A DNA stretch of 40,258 bases from Rhodospirillales bacterium (GCA_016776725.1 JADHSV010000029.1:1-40258); one strand, 5' to 3'; positions 25,081 to 33,423 are shown, numbered from the stretch's first letter. Notes: generated by a model from the sequence alone, not told the origin. Translations and numbers: made by a program.

Positions 25081-26288
25081 CACCTCTTGATGACCTCGTT
25101 GTAGACATCGAGCGTTTTGGCGCACATGGCGTCTTTCGAGAATTCCGCACGCACATGGGCGATGGCCGTTTTGGCCAGCTTGTGACGCGCCGCGCCGTCC
25201 AGCGCCAACACTTCCTTAAGCATTGCCGCCAGAGCCTCGGCATCGCCCGGCGGGGTCAGCCAGCCGGTTATACCTTCGACCACGGTTTCGCGCGCACCGC
25301 CGTGATCGCTGGCGATGACCGGCCGACCCAGAGCCTGTGCCTCGGGAACGACGCGCCCGAACGCTTCGGGGTCGGTCGAGGCCGAGACCATGACATCGGT
25401 CAGCATGTAAGCCGCCGGCATGTCCGCGCAGTGATCGACGATGCGCACCACACCGCCCAGATCGTGGCGCGCAATCAGGTCTTCCAGTTCCCGGCGATAA
25501 TCGGTCCGCCCCTGATCGGAGCCCACCAACACGCAGCGCAGATCCTTGCGGCCCAGCCGTGAAATCGCCTCAAGAAATACGGTTTGGCCCTTCCAGCGGG
25601 TCAGCCTTCCGGGAAGCATAACCACCGGCAGGCCGTCGTCCAGCCGCCATTGCCCGGCCAAAGTCGCGACGCGTTCGGCGGAAACCTTCGCCGGATCGAA
25701 CGTGTTCAGATCGACACCCCGATGAATGACCCGGATTTTCGATGACGGAACGCCATACATCCGGCGCATATGCCCGGCGATATAATTGGAGATAGCGATG
25801 ACCCGCTCGCCCCGCGTCATCACCGAATTGTACTTGCGCTTGACGAGGTTTCCGGCGCTGTAAACGCCGTGGAACGTCGTTACAAAGGCGCGGTCGGTTC
25901 GCTTGGCGGCGTAATAGGCACTCCAGGCGGGGGCGCGCGATCGGGCATGAACGATATCCACCCTCTCGTCCACGATCAGGCGGGCCAGACGGTCGATATT
26001 GGCGCGCATGATCAGCGGGTTTTTGCTGTCGACGGGAAGCTCGAAGTGTTCGGCCTTGGCGCGCGCCAGTTCATATACCTGCGAACCGCCGGCCGAAACC
26101 ACCAGGGACCGGCCGCCCGCTTCCGAAATGGCCCGCGCGATCTCGATGGTGCCGCGTTCAACCCCGCCGCCCGCGCCCAATGCGGGTAAAACCTGTAAGA
26201 CGGTTGCAAGCTGCCCCGACTCCATTTCGCGCGGAGCAGGTTGTTCCGTGGGCGCATTCTCGGTGTTATGGTGCGTTTCTTCGCTCAT
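25080..26288 (-). CDS. Glycosyltransferase family 4
   Basis: 402-residue GT-B fold retaining glycosyltransferase. The N-terminal domain begins after a 28-residue acidic, low-complexity lead with VLQVLPALGAGGGVERG, where the acceptor-side glycine loop is typical. The C-terminal domain shows VVMLPGRLTRWKGQTVFLEA and the nucleotide-sugar EX7E motif in EAFGRVVPEAQALGRPVIAS. It probably adds a sugar to a lipid-linked glycan or LPS. It is translationally coupled to the GT9 gene and divergent from the hydrolase gene, with 31 bases between starts. Confidence 0.88.
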   Translation of the reverse strand: MSEETHHNTENAPTEQPAPREMESGQLATVLQVLPALGAGGGVERGTIEIARAISEAGGRSLVVSAGGSQVYELARAKAEHFELPVDSKNPLIMRANIDRLARLIVDERVDIVHARSRAPAWSAYYAAKRTDRAFVTTFHGVYSAGNLVKRKYNSVMTRGERVIAISNYIAGHMRRMYGVPSSKIRVIHRGVDLNTFDPAKVSAERVATLAGQWRLDDGLPVVMLPGRLTRWKGQTVFLEAISRLGRKDLRCVLVGSDQGRTDYRRELEDLIARHDLGGVVRIVDHCADMPAAYMLTDVMVSASTDPEAFGRVVPEAQALGRPVIASDHGGARETVVEGITGWLTPPGDAEALAAMLKEVLALDGAARHKLAKTAIAHVRAEFSKDAMCAKTLDVYNEVIKR

Positions 26289-26319
26289 TATTTATCAATA
26301 ACTTCAAAACGGTTAGCCC

Positions 26320-27084
26320 ATGAACGACGCGATCATCACGCCCCCCGCGCCCTCAATACTAACACGTGCCGACGGCGCGGCAATTGCCTACCACAAGACA
26401 GGCGGAAAGTCTCCCGGCGTCGTGTTCCTTTCGGGCTTCATGTCGGACATGACCGGCAGCAAGGCATTGTACGTTGAGGAACAATGCAAGGCACACGGAC
26501 ACGCCTTCCTGCGTTTCGATTATTTCGGCCACGGCCAGTCGTCGGGCGCCTTCACCGACGGCGCCATCGGGCGCTGGGCCGACGATGCGGTGCATGTTCT
26601 GGACGAACTGACCGAGGGGCCGCAAATCCTCGTTGGCTCCAGCATGGGGGGCTGGATCATGCTGCTGGCGGCGCTGGCGCGGCCCCAACGGGTGGCGGGG
26701 CTTCTGGGCATCGCTCCGGCCCCCGATTTCACCGAGGACATCCTGCCAAACGAACTTAGCGCGGAACAGCTGGCCACCATCGAGCGCGACGGCGTCATCA
26801 ACATCTACAGCGAATACGGACCCGACCCGACCCCGTACACCAAGGCGCTGATCGAGGACGGCCGCCAAAACCTTGTTTTGCGAAACAAGATGCCGCTGAA
26901 CGTTCCCGTGCGCATCATCCACGGTATGGAAGACCCGGACGTGCCATGGCAAACCAGCTTGCGTATCTGCCAGATGATGGAAAGCGACGACGTGGAAATC
27001 CAGTTCGTCAAATCGGGCGACCACCGATTGTCCGAACCAGCCGATCTGGACCGTCTGGGACGGACGCTCGCGTCTATGCTTTGA
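26320..27084 (+). CDS. Alpha/beta hydrolase
   Basis: 254-residue serine hydrolase. The nucleophile elbow is VGSSMGGW (serine about residue 108). Probable acid and histidine are in GMEDPDVPW and SGDHRLSEP near the C-terminus. The early VVFLSGFMSDMTGSKAL segment and FRFDYFGHGQSSG oxyanion region resemble the ABHD10-like thioesterase/esterase group. No signal peptide, so cytoplasmic. Substrate unknown. The 3' end overlaps the convergent SDR gene by 11 bases. Confidence 0.85.
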   Translation: MNDAIITPPAPSILTRADGAAIAYHKTGGKSPGVVFLSGFMSDMTGSKALYVEEQCKAHGHAFLRFDYFGHGQSSGAFTDGAIGRWADDAVHVLDELTEGPQILVGSSMGGWIMLLAALARPQRVAGLLGIAPAPDFTEDILPNELSAEQLATIERDGVINIYSEYGPDPTPYTKALIEDGRQNLVLRNKMPLNVPVRIIHGMEDPDVPWQTSLRICQMMESDDVEIQFVKSGDHRLSEPADLDRLGRTLASML

Positions 27085-27898
27085 GGATCGCCCGCAGACC
27101 TTCGCGGTAGGTGGGGTATTGGAGCGTGACGCCGAGATCGCGTTTGATCTTGGAATTGTCGACCCGCCGGTTGTCGCGCCAGAACGACAGGGCCATGGGC
27201 GACATTTCCAGGGCCGCTTCATCAAAAGACACCAGCGGCGGCGGCTCCACGCCCAGAAGGCCGCAGGCAAACGCGGTCACGTCGGCGGGGGCAGCCGGTT
27301 CATCGTCACAAACATTGTAGATTTCGCGCGGGTCCGGTTGCGCCATGGAGGCCATCAGAACGCCCGCGATATCCTCCACATGGATGCGCCCGAAGGCATG
27401 TCCGGGCTTGTGGATACTTCGGGCCGTACCGTTTTGCACCCGTTCCAGCGGGTTGCGCCCCGGTCCGTATATGCCTGCCAGCCTGAAAATATGCGCGCCC
27501 CGGTCCAGCCAGCCCTTTTCGGCGTCGGCCCGGGCCAAAGCCCGCGTCGATGTGGGGTGAAGGGGCGCGGTTTCATCAACCGTTGCGCCGCCCGTGTCGC
27601 CGTAGACGCCGGTGGTCGAAAGATAGCCGATCCATTGCAGGGCGCTTAAATCGGCGGGCAAGGCTTTAAACGCGGCATCTCCCGCGCCGTCCGGCGGAAC
27701 CGAGCTTAACAAATGGGTCGCCCCTTCAAGCGAACAGGGGTCGAGCCCGAAGATGTGCGCGTCGATGCCCAGGCCCCGAAGTTCGGCTTTCCGGGCCTCG
27801 CTTTGGCAGGTTCCGGCCACGTCCCATCCCTCGGCCATAAGCCTGCGGGCGAGAACCAGCGCGCTGTAACCCAATCCGTAACAAAACAGTTTTGGCAC
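27074..27898 (-). CDS. Atypical SDR / NAD-dependent epimerase-like protein
   Basis: 274-residue Rossmann protein of the extended SDR type, similar to YeeZ-like proteins. The N-terminal LFCYGLGYSALVLARRL holds the dinucleotide loop in degenerate form (GLGYSA). STTGVYGD contains the tyrosine often found in this group, and IHVEDIAGVLMASM is a typical epimerase segment. No full YxxxK motif is evident. I chose GTG 27898, preceded by GGTGGA, over an upstream start in the same frame. Reaction and substrate unknown; an oxidoreductase label is family-based. Confidence 0.78.
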   Translation of the reverse strand: MPKLFCYGLGYSALVLARRLMAEGWDVAGTCQSEARKAELRGLGIDAHIFGLDPCSLEGATHLLSSVPPDGAGDAAFKALPADLSALQWIGYLSTTGVYGDTGGATVDETAPLHPTSTRALARADAEKGWLDRGAHIFRLAGIYGPGRNPLERVQNGTARSIHKPGHAFGRIHVEDIAGVLMASMAQPDPREIYNVCDDEPAAPADVTAFACGLLGVEPPPLVSFDEAALEMSPMALSFWRDNRRVDNSKIKRDLGVTLQYPTYREGLRAILKA

Positions 27899-27974
27899 GA
27901 TCCCTATCCACCGGGCTTGCAAAACGCCTCGAAAGCCGGGAGTCTATCGGCAGACACCTGCATGGAACAAGACG

Positions 27975-28721
27975 TTGCGAAAAATCCTTCCCGCCTTCTT
28001 GATGATTATAGTTTGTTTCCCTGCCAAAGCCTCGGAAATCGACCATGTCCGCCAGTATCAGGCCTGCATGGCGCTGGCCGAGCGTGAAGCCGACGACGCC
28101 TTCGATGCGGCGCTGGTCTGGCGTGAGTTGGGAGGCGGCGACGCCGCCGATCACTGCATCGCCAAGGCGTTGCTTTATTTGAAACAATACGCCGAATCGG
28201 CGGCGCGTTTTGAAGCGCTGGCGCAAAAGGTCGTCGCCGAACCGGGATTCAAGGCCGACCTTCTGGGCCATGCGGCGCAAGGGTGGCTGCTGGCCGACGA
28301 CCCCGAACGCGCCGATGACGTTCTCAGCGCCGCGCTCGGCTTAAAGCCGGATGATACGGACCTGTTGGTCGACCGCGGCCTGGCGCGCGCCGAAATGCAC
28401 CGCTACGCGGCGGCCGAGACCGACTTTACCCACGCCATCGGGATTAATCCCAGACGGGCCGAGGCGTTTGTTTTTAGGGCCGCCGCGCGGCGCTATATGG
28501 ACGATCTGAACAATGCCGCTGCCGACACCGAACAAGCCCTTTTGATCGACCCCGAAAACCCGCTGGCCCTCTTGGAGCGCGGCATCATCCGCCGCCTGAG
28601 CGGCAACGACGAGGGTGCGCGCGAAGACTGGCTGCTGGTCATCGAAGTCTCCCCCGACACCCAAGCCTCAAGAACGGCGCAAACCAACCTGCAGAAAATG
28701 GATGCGGGGTTGGGGCAGTAA
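27975..28721 (+). CDS. Exported tetratricopeptide-repeat protein
   Basis: 248-residue TPR protein. A signal peptide (MRKILPAFLMIIVCFPAKAS) indicates export to the periplasm. Helical repeats follow, clearest at ADDVLSAALGLKPDDTDLLV, AAETDFTHAIGINPRRAEAF and AAADTEQALLIDPENPLALL, each with the TPR Gly/Ala/Pro pattern. Such proteins are protein-binding scaffolds. The start is TTG 27975, needed to give the signal peptide; an ATG at 27962 is in another frame. It is divergent from the SDR gene. Partner unknown. Confidence 0.8.
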   Translation: MRKILPAFLMIIVCFPAKASEIDHVRQYQACMALAEREADDAFDAALVWRELGGGDAADHCIAKALLYLKQYAESAARFEALAQKVVAEPGFKADLLGHAAQGWLLADDPERADDVLSAALGLKPDDTDLLVDRGLARAEMHRYAAAETDFTHAIGINPRRAEAFVFRAAARRYMDDLNNAAADTEQALLIDPENPLALLERGIIRRLSGNDEGAREDWLLVIEVSPDTQASRTAQTNLQKMDAGLGQ

Positions 28722-28743
28722 CAGCAGTTAACAACCAGATTTA

Positions 28744-28798
28744 ATTACGTGACAGTATACTAAATTATTTATAATAATTTAGTATACTGTCACGTAAT
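28744..28798. repeat. 55-bp perfect palindrome: 26-bp arms, 3-base centre
   Basis: Bases 28744-28769 and 28773-28798 are perfect reverse complements around TAT. The arms begin ATTACGTGACAGTATAC and end in an AT-rich centre. It lies between the stops of the convergent TPR and pspC genes (28721 and 28814). The stem is mostly AT with no flanking T-run, so it is not a standard terminator. It could be a mobile-element scar, a protein-binding site, or a bidirectional RNA hairpin. Nothing else in the window resembles it. Confidence 0.95.
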
Positions 28799-28813
28799 AG
28801 GTGCCAAAAAGGC

Positions 28814-29308
28814 TTACAGGTCGTTAATTTCCCGATTAAGCCGAAACTCCCGTGACGTCACAAACGTTTCCACGTCGCGCAGGCGTTTTTCCATTTCGCG
28901 GAAGCGGTGGCGCAGGGTGGCGACGGTGCCCGTGGGTTCGACGCGCACGCGGGTCCAGAAGGCTTCCTCGCCGGGCGTTTCGTACAGGTCGGCGGGCCTG
29001 GGCGGCACCACCTTGGTCAACACCAGATAGACAATGATGGTGGGCAGGGTGAAGATGAACAGCGACACCAGCGCGCCCGCGCGGACCACCAGTGCCTCGA
29101 CCCCGAAATAGTCGGCTATGCCCGCGCAAACGCCCTTCACCATGGCCTTGTCGAGATTGCGGTAAAGGCGGTTGGGACTGGGCCGCCCGTGAGCGCCGGG
29201 CTCGTCCCAGAAAGACCCATGGCGGGCTTTATAACCACGGTGCCACTTGTGGAACTTGCGTTCCCACTTTTCCTGTTTACGCCGCCACTTTTCATCCCGT
29301 TTTTTCAT
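28814..29308 (-). CDS. pspC: PspC-domain membrane protein
   Basis: 164-residue envelope-stress protein. A very basic N-terminal tail (MKKRDEKWRRKQEKWERK..., about 55 residues) precedes the PspC domain (NLDKAMVKGVCAGIADYFG, then a membrane segment LVSLFIFTLPTIIVYLVL). A C-terminal helical region with coiled-coil character follows. In known systems PspC senses membrane stress with PspB and binds PspA. Start ATG 29308 overlaps the stop of the gene before it (ATGA). Last gene of the psp operon, beside the 55-bp palindrome. Confidence 0.88.
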   Translation of the reverse strand: MKKRDEKWRRKQEKWERKFHKWHRGYKARHGSFWDEPGAHGRPSPNRLYRNLDKAMVKGVCAGIADYFGVEALVVRAGALVSLFIFTLPTIIVYLVLTKVVPPRPADLYETPGEEAFWTRVRVEPTGTVATLRHRFREMEKRLRDVETFVTSREFRLNREINDL

Positions 29309-29541
29309 CGGCCCTTTCTCCACTCGGGATTTCGCGCGAATAGCGCGGCAGCCACCAGATAGCCCGCGATGATCAGGATCGGGGACGAGAAAAAGCACAC
29401 CAGAACGCCTGCGCGCACCCACCACGGGCTGATGCCGAAGTGCGTGGCTAAGTCGGCGCACACCCCCAGAAACAGGGCCCCGGCACGCGGGCGGAAATTG
29501 CGCATACGGGTGCAGGTTCGCTCAAACTCATGGCGCATCAT
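29305..29541 (-). CDS. Second, small PspC-domain protein
   Basis: 78-residue protein with a PspC-like core: RPRAGALFLGVCADLATHFG, then a hydrophobic segment (WWVRAGVLVCFFSSPILIIAGYLVAAALF) that can span the membrane. It lacks the basic N-terminal tail and C-terminal helices of the next PspC. It occupies the place between pspB and pspC. Start ATG 29541 overlaps the pspB stop (ATGATG); ATG 29538 is an alternative; GGAGAG lies seven bases before the first. Probably a paralogue that forms a complex with the other Psp membrane proteins. Confidence 0.8.
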   Translation of the reverse strand: MMRHEFERTCTRMRNFRPRAGALFLGVCADLATHFGISPWWVRAGVLVCFFSSPILIIAGYLVAAALFARNPEWRKGR

Positions 29542-29771
29542 AACTGTTCTCTCCAATCGGGAACTTCGGCGTCCAGGATTCGCTCAAGGTTCTTGATGCG
29601 ATTATCCATCTTCGGCACGCTCTCCCACAATTCGGTCAGCATCTGCTCGTCATCCGTAGACAGCGTTTTGGCCGAACGCCAACGCATCGTGTAATGGGCA
29701 ATGATCCAGACCGGGGCCACGATCACCAAAAAGAGGATCAGTGGCGTATATGCAAATCCGAAAAATGACAT
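29538..29771 (-). CDS. pspB: Phage shock protein B
   Basis: 77-residue PspB. An N-terminal membrane helix (about residues 8-27, YTPLILFLVIVAPVWIIAHY) is followed by a cytoplasmic amphipathic helix with coiled-coil heptads (EQMLTELWESVPKMDNRIKNLERIL). It works with PspC to relieve PspA inhibition of PspF on membrane stress. It follows pspA by six bases and overlaps the next gene. Length and layout match the family. Confidence 0.9.
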   Translation of the reverse strand: MSFFGFAYTPLILFLVIVAPVWIIAHYTMRWRSAKTLSTDDEQMLTELWESVPKMDNRIKNLERILDAEVPDWREQL

Positions 29772-29777
29772 ATCGAT

Positions 29778-30461
29778 TTATCGCTTGCTCTTTTTAGAGC
29801 TGGCCTTGGCCATGCGCGCTTTCAAAGCAGCAAGTTCCTGCTCGACGGCGCTTTCGGCTTCAAGCTCGGCGATCTCCTCCGTCAAGGTTTTGCCTCGTCC
29901 AAGATCGAAAGCCTCCACCTCGCTTTCGGTTTCGTCAAGTCGCTTTTCCATTTTATCGAAACGCGCAAAGGCGTCCTCGACCCGGCCGTCGTAAAGATTG
30001 CGGCGAACTTTAAGGCGAGACGTCGCGGTTTCGTGACGGGCCTTGATGGCCTTTTGCTTGGCTTTGGCCTCTTTCAGCTTGTCCTGCAATTTGACGATAT
30101 CGGCTTCGCCGTGGGCAAGCGCGGCGTCCAGACCGTCCAGTTCGGCCTTCAAGGCAGCCGCCGTATCGCGCAGTTTCGCCTTTTCAACGAGAGCTGCCTT
30201 GGAAAGGTCCTCGCGGCCCTTCACAAGGGCGACTTCGGCCTTGCGGTCCCATTCAGCCTGGGCGTCTTCATAGCGCTTGAGGTTGCGCTGGATGTCCTTG
30301 CGTTCGGCGATGGTCTGGGCAGCCGTGGCCCGAACCTCGACCAGCGTCTCCTCCATCTCCTGGATAATCAGCCGGATGATCTTTTCCGGATCTTCGGCGC
30401 TATCCAGAATGGCGTTGACGTTGGAGTTAACGATGTCGGTAAGACGCGAGAAAATACCCAT
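29778..30461 (-). CDS. pspA: Phage shock protein A
   Basis: 227-residue PspA/IM30 family protein. The amphipathic N-terminal helix (MGIFSRLTDIVNSNVNAILD) binds membranes. The rest is almost wholly coiled coil (for example EMEETLVEVRATAAQTIAER). PspA binds damaged inner membrane and otherwise inhibits the ATPase PspF. A near-ideal sigma-54 promoter lies 47 bases before the ATG, and pspF is divergent upstream, so the classical feedback loop is intact. Confidence 0.95.
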   Translation of the reverse strand: MGIFSRLTDIVNSNVNAILDSAEDPEKIIRLIIQEMEETLVEVRATAAQTIAERKDIQRNLKRYEDAQAEWDRKAEVALVKGREDLSKAALVEKAKLRDTAAALKAELDGLDAALAHGEADIVKLQDKLKEAKAKQKAIKARHETATSRLKVRRNLYDGRVEDAFARFDKMEKRLDETESEVEAFDLGRGKTLTEEIAELEAESAVEQELAALKARMAKASSKKSKR

Positions 30462-30507
30462 GATACTTCGTTCCTGTGGTTTTCAATTGGTTCACTTGTC
30501 CGATACA

Positions 30508-30525
30508 TTGCAGATGCCGTGCCAA
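30508..30525 (-). promoter_or_regulatory. Sigma-54 promoter of pspA operon
   Basis: The minus strand reads TTGGCACGGCATCTGCAA. This matches YTGGCACGRNNNTTGCW at all but one position, with exactly ten bases between the GG of the -24 and the GC of the -12 element. It is placed about 47 bases upstream of pspA, in the pspA-pspF gap. The -24 end overlaps a small palindrome AACCGGTT (30524-30531). Confidence 0.88.
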
Positions 30526-30633
30526 CCGGTTAACTCTTTGAAAACAATATAAAGTTTGATTTTTCCTCATCTGGATAAACGACTGAAAAACCATTTATTC
30601 GTATTATTTACTATTTTATGGTATTTTCTCTTT

Positions 30634-31653
30634 ATGGCTGATCCATCAACCGATCTTCCGCCGCTTATCGGCGAATCGACCGCTTTTCTTGAAGTGATGG
30701 AAGCGGTATCGCTGGCCGCGCCCTTGAACCGGCCCGCCCTGGTTATTGGCGAACGCGGCACGGGTAAGGAACTGATTGCCGCACGGCTGCATTTTCTGTC
30801 GGCGCGGTGGGGCCGTCCGCTGATCAAGGTCAACTGCGCGGCGTTGCCCGAAACCCTTCTGGAAACCGAACTTTTCGGCCATGAGGCCGGGGCATTTACC
30901 GGGGCGGTGCGCCGCCGCATGGGCCGTTTCGAGCGGGCCGACGGCGGCTCGCTTTTTCTGGACGAAATCGCCAACGCATCACAAGCCGTACAGGAGAAAA
31001 TCCTGCGCGTCGTGGAATATGGCGAGATGGAGCGCGTGGGCGGCAGCGAAGCCGTAAAAGTGGATGTGCGCGTCATCGCCGCCACCAATGTGGATCTGCC
31101 CGGAGAAGCCGCCGCCGGCCGTTTCCGCCTCGATCTGCTGGACCGCTTGGCGTTCGAGGTGCTGACCATTCCGCCCCTGAGGCACCGGCCAGACGACATC
31201 CCCTTGCTGGCCGGATATTTCGCCCGCGCCATGGCCATGGAACTGGGTTGGGACGCGTTCCCCGGTTTCACGCCCGCAGCCAGCGCCGCCCTGGCGGCCT
31301 ATACCTGGCCCGGCAACATTCGTGAAATCAAAAATGTGGCTGAACGCGCCGTCTATCGCTGGCCGGATGAAGAGGCACCCATCGACCATATTCAGTTCGA
31401 CCCGTTTGCTTCTCCCTACCGCCCCGCTTCGGCGTCTGGCGAAGACGAGCCGATTGAGCGTCCGCAAAGTTCCAACCTGCACGAAGCCATGGGTCAATTT
31501 GAAGCCGGATTGCTGGAAAGGGCGCTGGAAGCAAACCGCTTCAATCAGCGGGCCACGGCGCGGCATCTGGGCCTGAGCTACGACCAGCTACGTAACCGCC
31601 TGCGAAAATACGGAATGATTAATACCAACGCTCAGAAATCCAGATCGGCGTAA
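30634..31653 (+). CDS. pspF: Psp operon sigma-54 activator PspF
   Basis: 339-residue bacterial enhancer-binding protein with no receiver domain, as in PspF. The AAA+ core starts at once (PLIGESTAFLEVMEAVSLAA). Walker A is GERGTGKE, the sigma-54-contacting loop is GHEAGAFTGAV, Walker B is GGSLFLDEIA, and RWPxN-like YTWPGNIREIKN contains the sensor II region. The C-terminal Fis-type helix-turn-helix is NQRATARHLGLSYDQLRNRL. I chose ATG 30634 by alignment with E. coli PspF; there is no good Shine-Dalgarno, which implies low expression. Its end overlaps the convergent GST gene by 22 bases. Confidence 0.93.
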   Translation: MADPSTDLPPLIGESTAFLEVMEAVSLAAPLNRPALVIGERGTGKELIAARLHFLSARWGRPLIKVNCAALPETLLETELFGHEAGAFTGAVRRRMGRFERADGGSLFLDEIANASQAVQEKILRVVEYGEMERVGGSEAVKVDVRVIAATNVDLPGEAAAGRFRLDLLDRLAFEVLTIPPLRHRPDDIPLLAGYFARAMAMELGWDAFPGFTPAASAALAAYTWPGNIREIKNVAERAVYRWPDEEAPIDHIQFDPFASPYRPASASGEDEPIERPQSSNLHEAMGQFEAGLLERALEANRFNQRATARHLGLSYDQLRNRLRKYGMINTNAQKSRSA

Positions 31654-32300
31654 TGCTTGGGCGGCGGCGCGCCGGGGATATGGTCGGCAAGAAGCGGGCG
31701 GAAACTGGGCCGGGATTTAACCCGCGCATACCAGTCCTTGGCGTCCTCGTGTTCGTCCCACGGAACGTCGCCCACATAATCCACACACGACAGATGAGCC
31801 GCCGCAGCCACATCCGCCAGCGAGAAAAAGTCACCGGCCAGCCATTTGCGCTGTCCGATCAGATAGGTGATGTATTCCATATGGGTATGAATATTGGCGT
31901 GACCCGCGCGGATGGCGCCCGAATCGGGCTGCCCCAGACCGAGGAACCGCTTGGTTATTTTCTCGCCCACCAGGTTTTCGGTGACCTCTTGGTTAAATTT
32001 GTGGTCGAACCACAACACCAGCCGCCGGACCTCGGCCCGCTGGAACGGGTGCTGGCCCACCAGCGGCGGTTCGGGATTAATTTCGTCGAGGCATTCGCAA
32101 ATGGTCAGGCTGCCCGAAAGCGTGGTGCCGTCGGGTTCGACCAGCACTGGAACCTCGCCCGCCGGATTTAGCGCAAGAAATGCCTCGCGCCGCTCCCACA
32201 CCTGTTCGGCGCGCATTTCAAACTCGATCTTCTTCTCGTGAAGAACGATCCGCACCTTCCGGCAAAACGGAGAGAGCCAGAGGTGATATAATACCCGCAT
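31632..32300 (-). CDS. Glutathione S-transferase family protein
   Basis: 222-residue GST. The N-terminal thioredoxin-fold domain (MRVLYHLWLSPFCRKVRIVL; cis-proline loop GEVPVLVEPDG; glutathione-binding SGSLTICECLDE) leads to an all-helical C-terminal domain (WLAGDFFSLADVAAAAHLSC). SPFC suggests a serine- or cysteine-type active site of the beta/zeta-like bacterial classes. ATG 32300 gives the standard start; the longer upstream frame has no homology. Substrate unknown. Divergent from msrP. Confidence 0.87.
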   Translation of the reverse strand: MRVLYHLWLSPFCRKVRIVLHEKKIEFEMRAEQVWERREAFLALNPAGEVPVLVEPDGTTLSGSLTICECLDEINPEPPLVGQHPFQRAEVRRLVLWFDHKFNQEVTENLVGEKITKRFLGLGQPDSGAIRAGHANIHTHMEYITYLIGQRKWLAGDFFSLADVAAAAHLSCVDYVGDVPWDEHEDAKDWYARVKSRPSFRPLLADHIPGAPPPKHYADLDF

Positions 32301-32440
32301 GCTAACGCTCCCACCCGATGCGCATGCAACAACCATAGAAAAGCCGCGCGGTTTTGGCAACGACCTCACGTCCTTGTTATTGGCCAAAATCCCTCCACCT
32401 GACTATCTGCGAAAGGGCACGACCGGGAGGAGATCGCCAA

Positions 32441-33391
32441 ATGCTGATCAAGGTTACCAGACCGACCGATATTAAATCTTCGGAAATCACGCCGAAATCG
32501 GTCTTCCTCAACCGCCGCAAGTTCCTGAAAACCGCCGCCGTGGCCGGCGCGGGGCTGGCCGTGGGCCAATTACTGCCCGATCAGGCATGGGCCGGGCGCA
32601 AGCTGGACGGCATCGTCAAGGGCCGCTTTGCCACGGACGAGGAACAGACCTCGTTCATGTCGGTCACCAGCTACAACAATTTTTATGAATTCGGCACCGA
32701 CAAGAACGATCCGGTGAAGAACTCGGGCGCCTTCAAGGCCAAGCCCTGGACCGTGGAAATTGCCGGGGAATGTGAAAAGCCCGGCACCTACGCCTTCGAG
32801 GACGTCATCAAGCCCCACCGATTGGAAGAGCGCATCTACCGGCTGCGCTGCGTCGAGGCGTGGTCCATGGTGGTGCCCTGGGTGGGTGTCCCGCTGGGCG
32901 ACGTGATCAAGCGTTTCGCACCCACTTCCGCAGCCAAATACGTGGCCTTTGAAACCATTGTGCGGCCCGAGGAGATGCCGGGGCAAAAACGTCCTATCCT
33001 GCCGTGGCCCTATGTCGAGGGCCTGCGCATGGACGAGGCCATGAACCCGCTGACGCTGCTGGCGGTCGGCCTTTACGGCGAAGAACTGTTGAACCAGAAC
33101 GGCGCGCCCATTCGCCTTGTTCTTCCGTGGAAGTATGGCTTCAAGTCCATCAAGTCCATCGTCAAGATCACCTTCACGGAAAAAGAACCGCCGTGCACCT
33201 GGAACCAGCAGGCATCGCACGAATACGGCTTTTACGCCAACGTCAATCCGCAGGTGGACCACCCGCGCTGGAGTCAGGCCAAGGAACGGCGCATCGGCGA
33301 ATTCTTCAAACGCGAAACCCTGATGTTCAACGGCTACGCCGACGAAGTCGCTTCGCTTTACTCGGGGCTCGATTTGCAGCGATACTATTAG
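32441..33391 (+). CDS. msrP: Periplasmic methionine sulfoxide reductase MsrP (YedY)
   Basis: 316-residue molybdopterin enzyme that repairs oxidised methionine in envelope proteins. A twin-arginine signal ([18 protein letters not shown]) covers about residues 22-50. The catalytic domain contains the molybdenum-ligand cysteine in [13 protein letters not shown], plus [20 protein letters not shown]. Length is normal for the family. It is exported folded by Tat and reduced by MsrQ, encoded 18 bases downstream. Start ATG 32441 lies shortly behind GGGAGGAG. Confidence 0.95.
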   Translation: MLIKVTRPTDIKSSEITPKSVFLNRRKFLKTAAVAGAGLAVGQLLPDQAWAGRKLDGIVKGRFATDEEQTSFMSVTSYNNFYEFGTDKNDPVKNSGAFKAKPWTVEIAGECEKPGTYAFEDVIKPHRLEERIYRLRCVEAWSMVVPWVGVPLGDVIKRFAPTSAAKYVAFETIVRPEEMPGQKRPILPWPYVEGLRMDEAMNPLTLLAVGLYGEELLNQNGAPIRLVLPWKYGFKSIKSIVKITFTEKEPPCTWNQQASHEYGFYANVNPQVDHPRWSQAKERRIGEFFKRETLMFNGYADEVASLYSGLDLQRYY

Positions 33392-33392
33392 T

Positions 33393-33423
33393 ATGCCCAG
33401 GGAAAAAACATGCCCAGGGAAAA
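33393..33423 (+). repeat. Duplicated 14-base segment at msrQ start
   Basis: ATGCCCAGGGAAAA occurs at 33393-33406 and again at 33410-33423, separated by three bases. The first copy contains an ATG in another frame that soon stops; the second contains the msrQ start. Each carries an AGGG that can serve as ribosome-binding site for the ATG that follows. Confidence 0.85.

Noticed and set aside
28744-28798. Reading the palindrome as a standard intrinsic terminator
   Set aside because: The stem is mostly AT and neither side has a terminal T-run; left as an unexplained repeat.
28744-28798. Protelomerase (hairpin telomere) site
   Set aside because: Length and symmetry are suggestive, but no resolvase, phage or replication genes are present in this chromosomal-looking context.
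29309-29461. 51-residue upstream extension of PspC
   Set aside because: It lies within the small PspC gene in another frame and has no homology; ATG 29308 with ATGA overlap is convincing.
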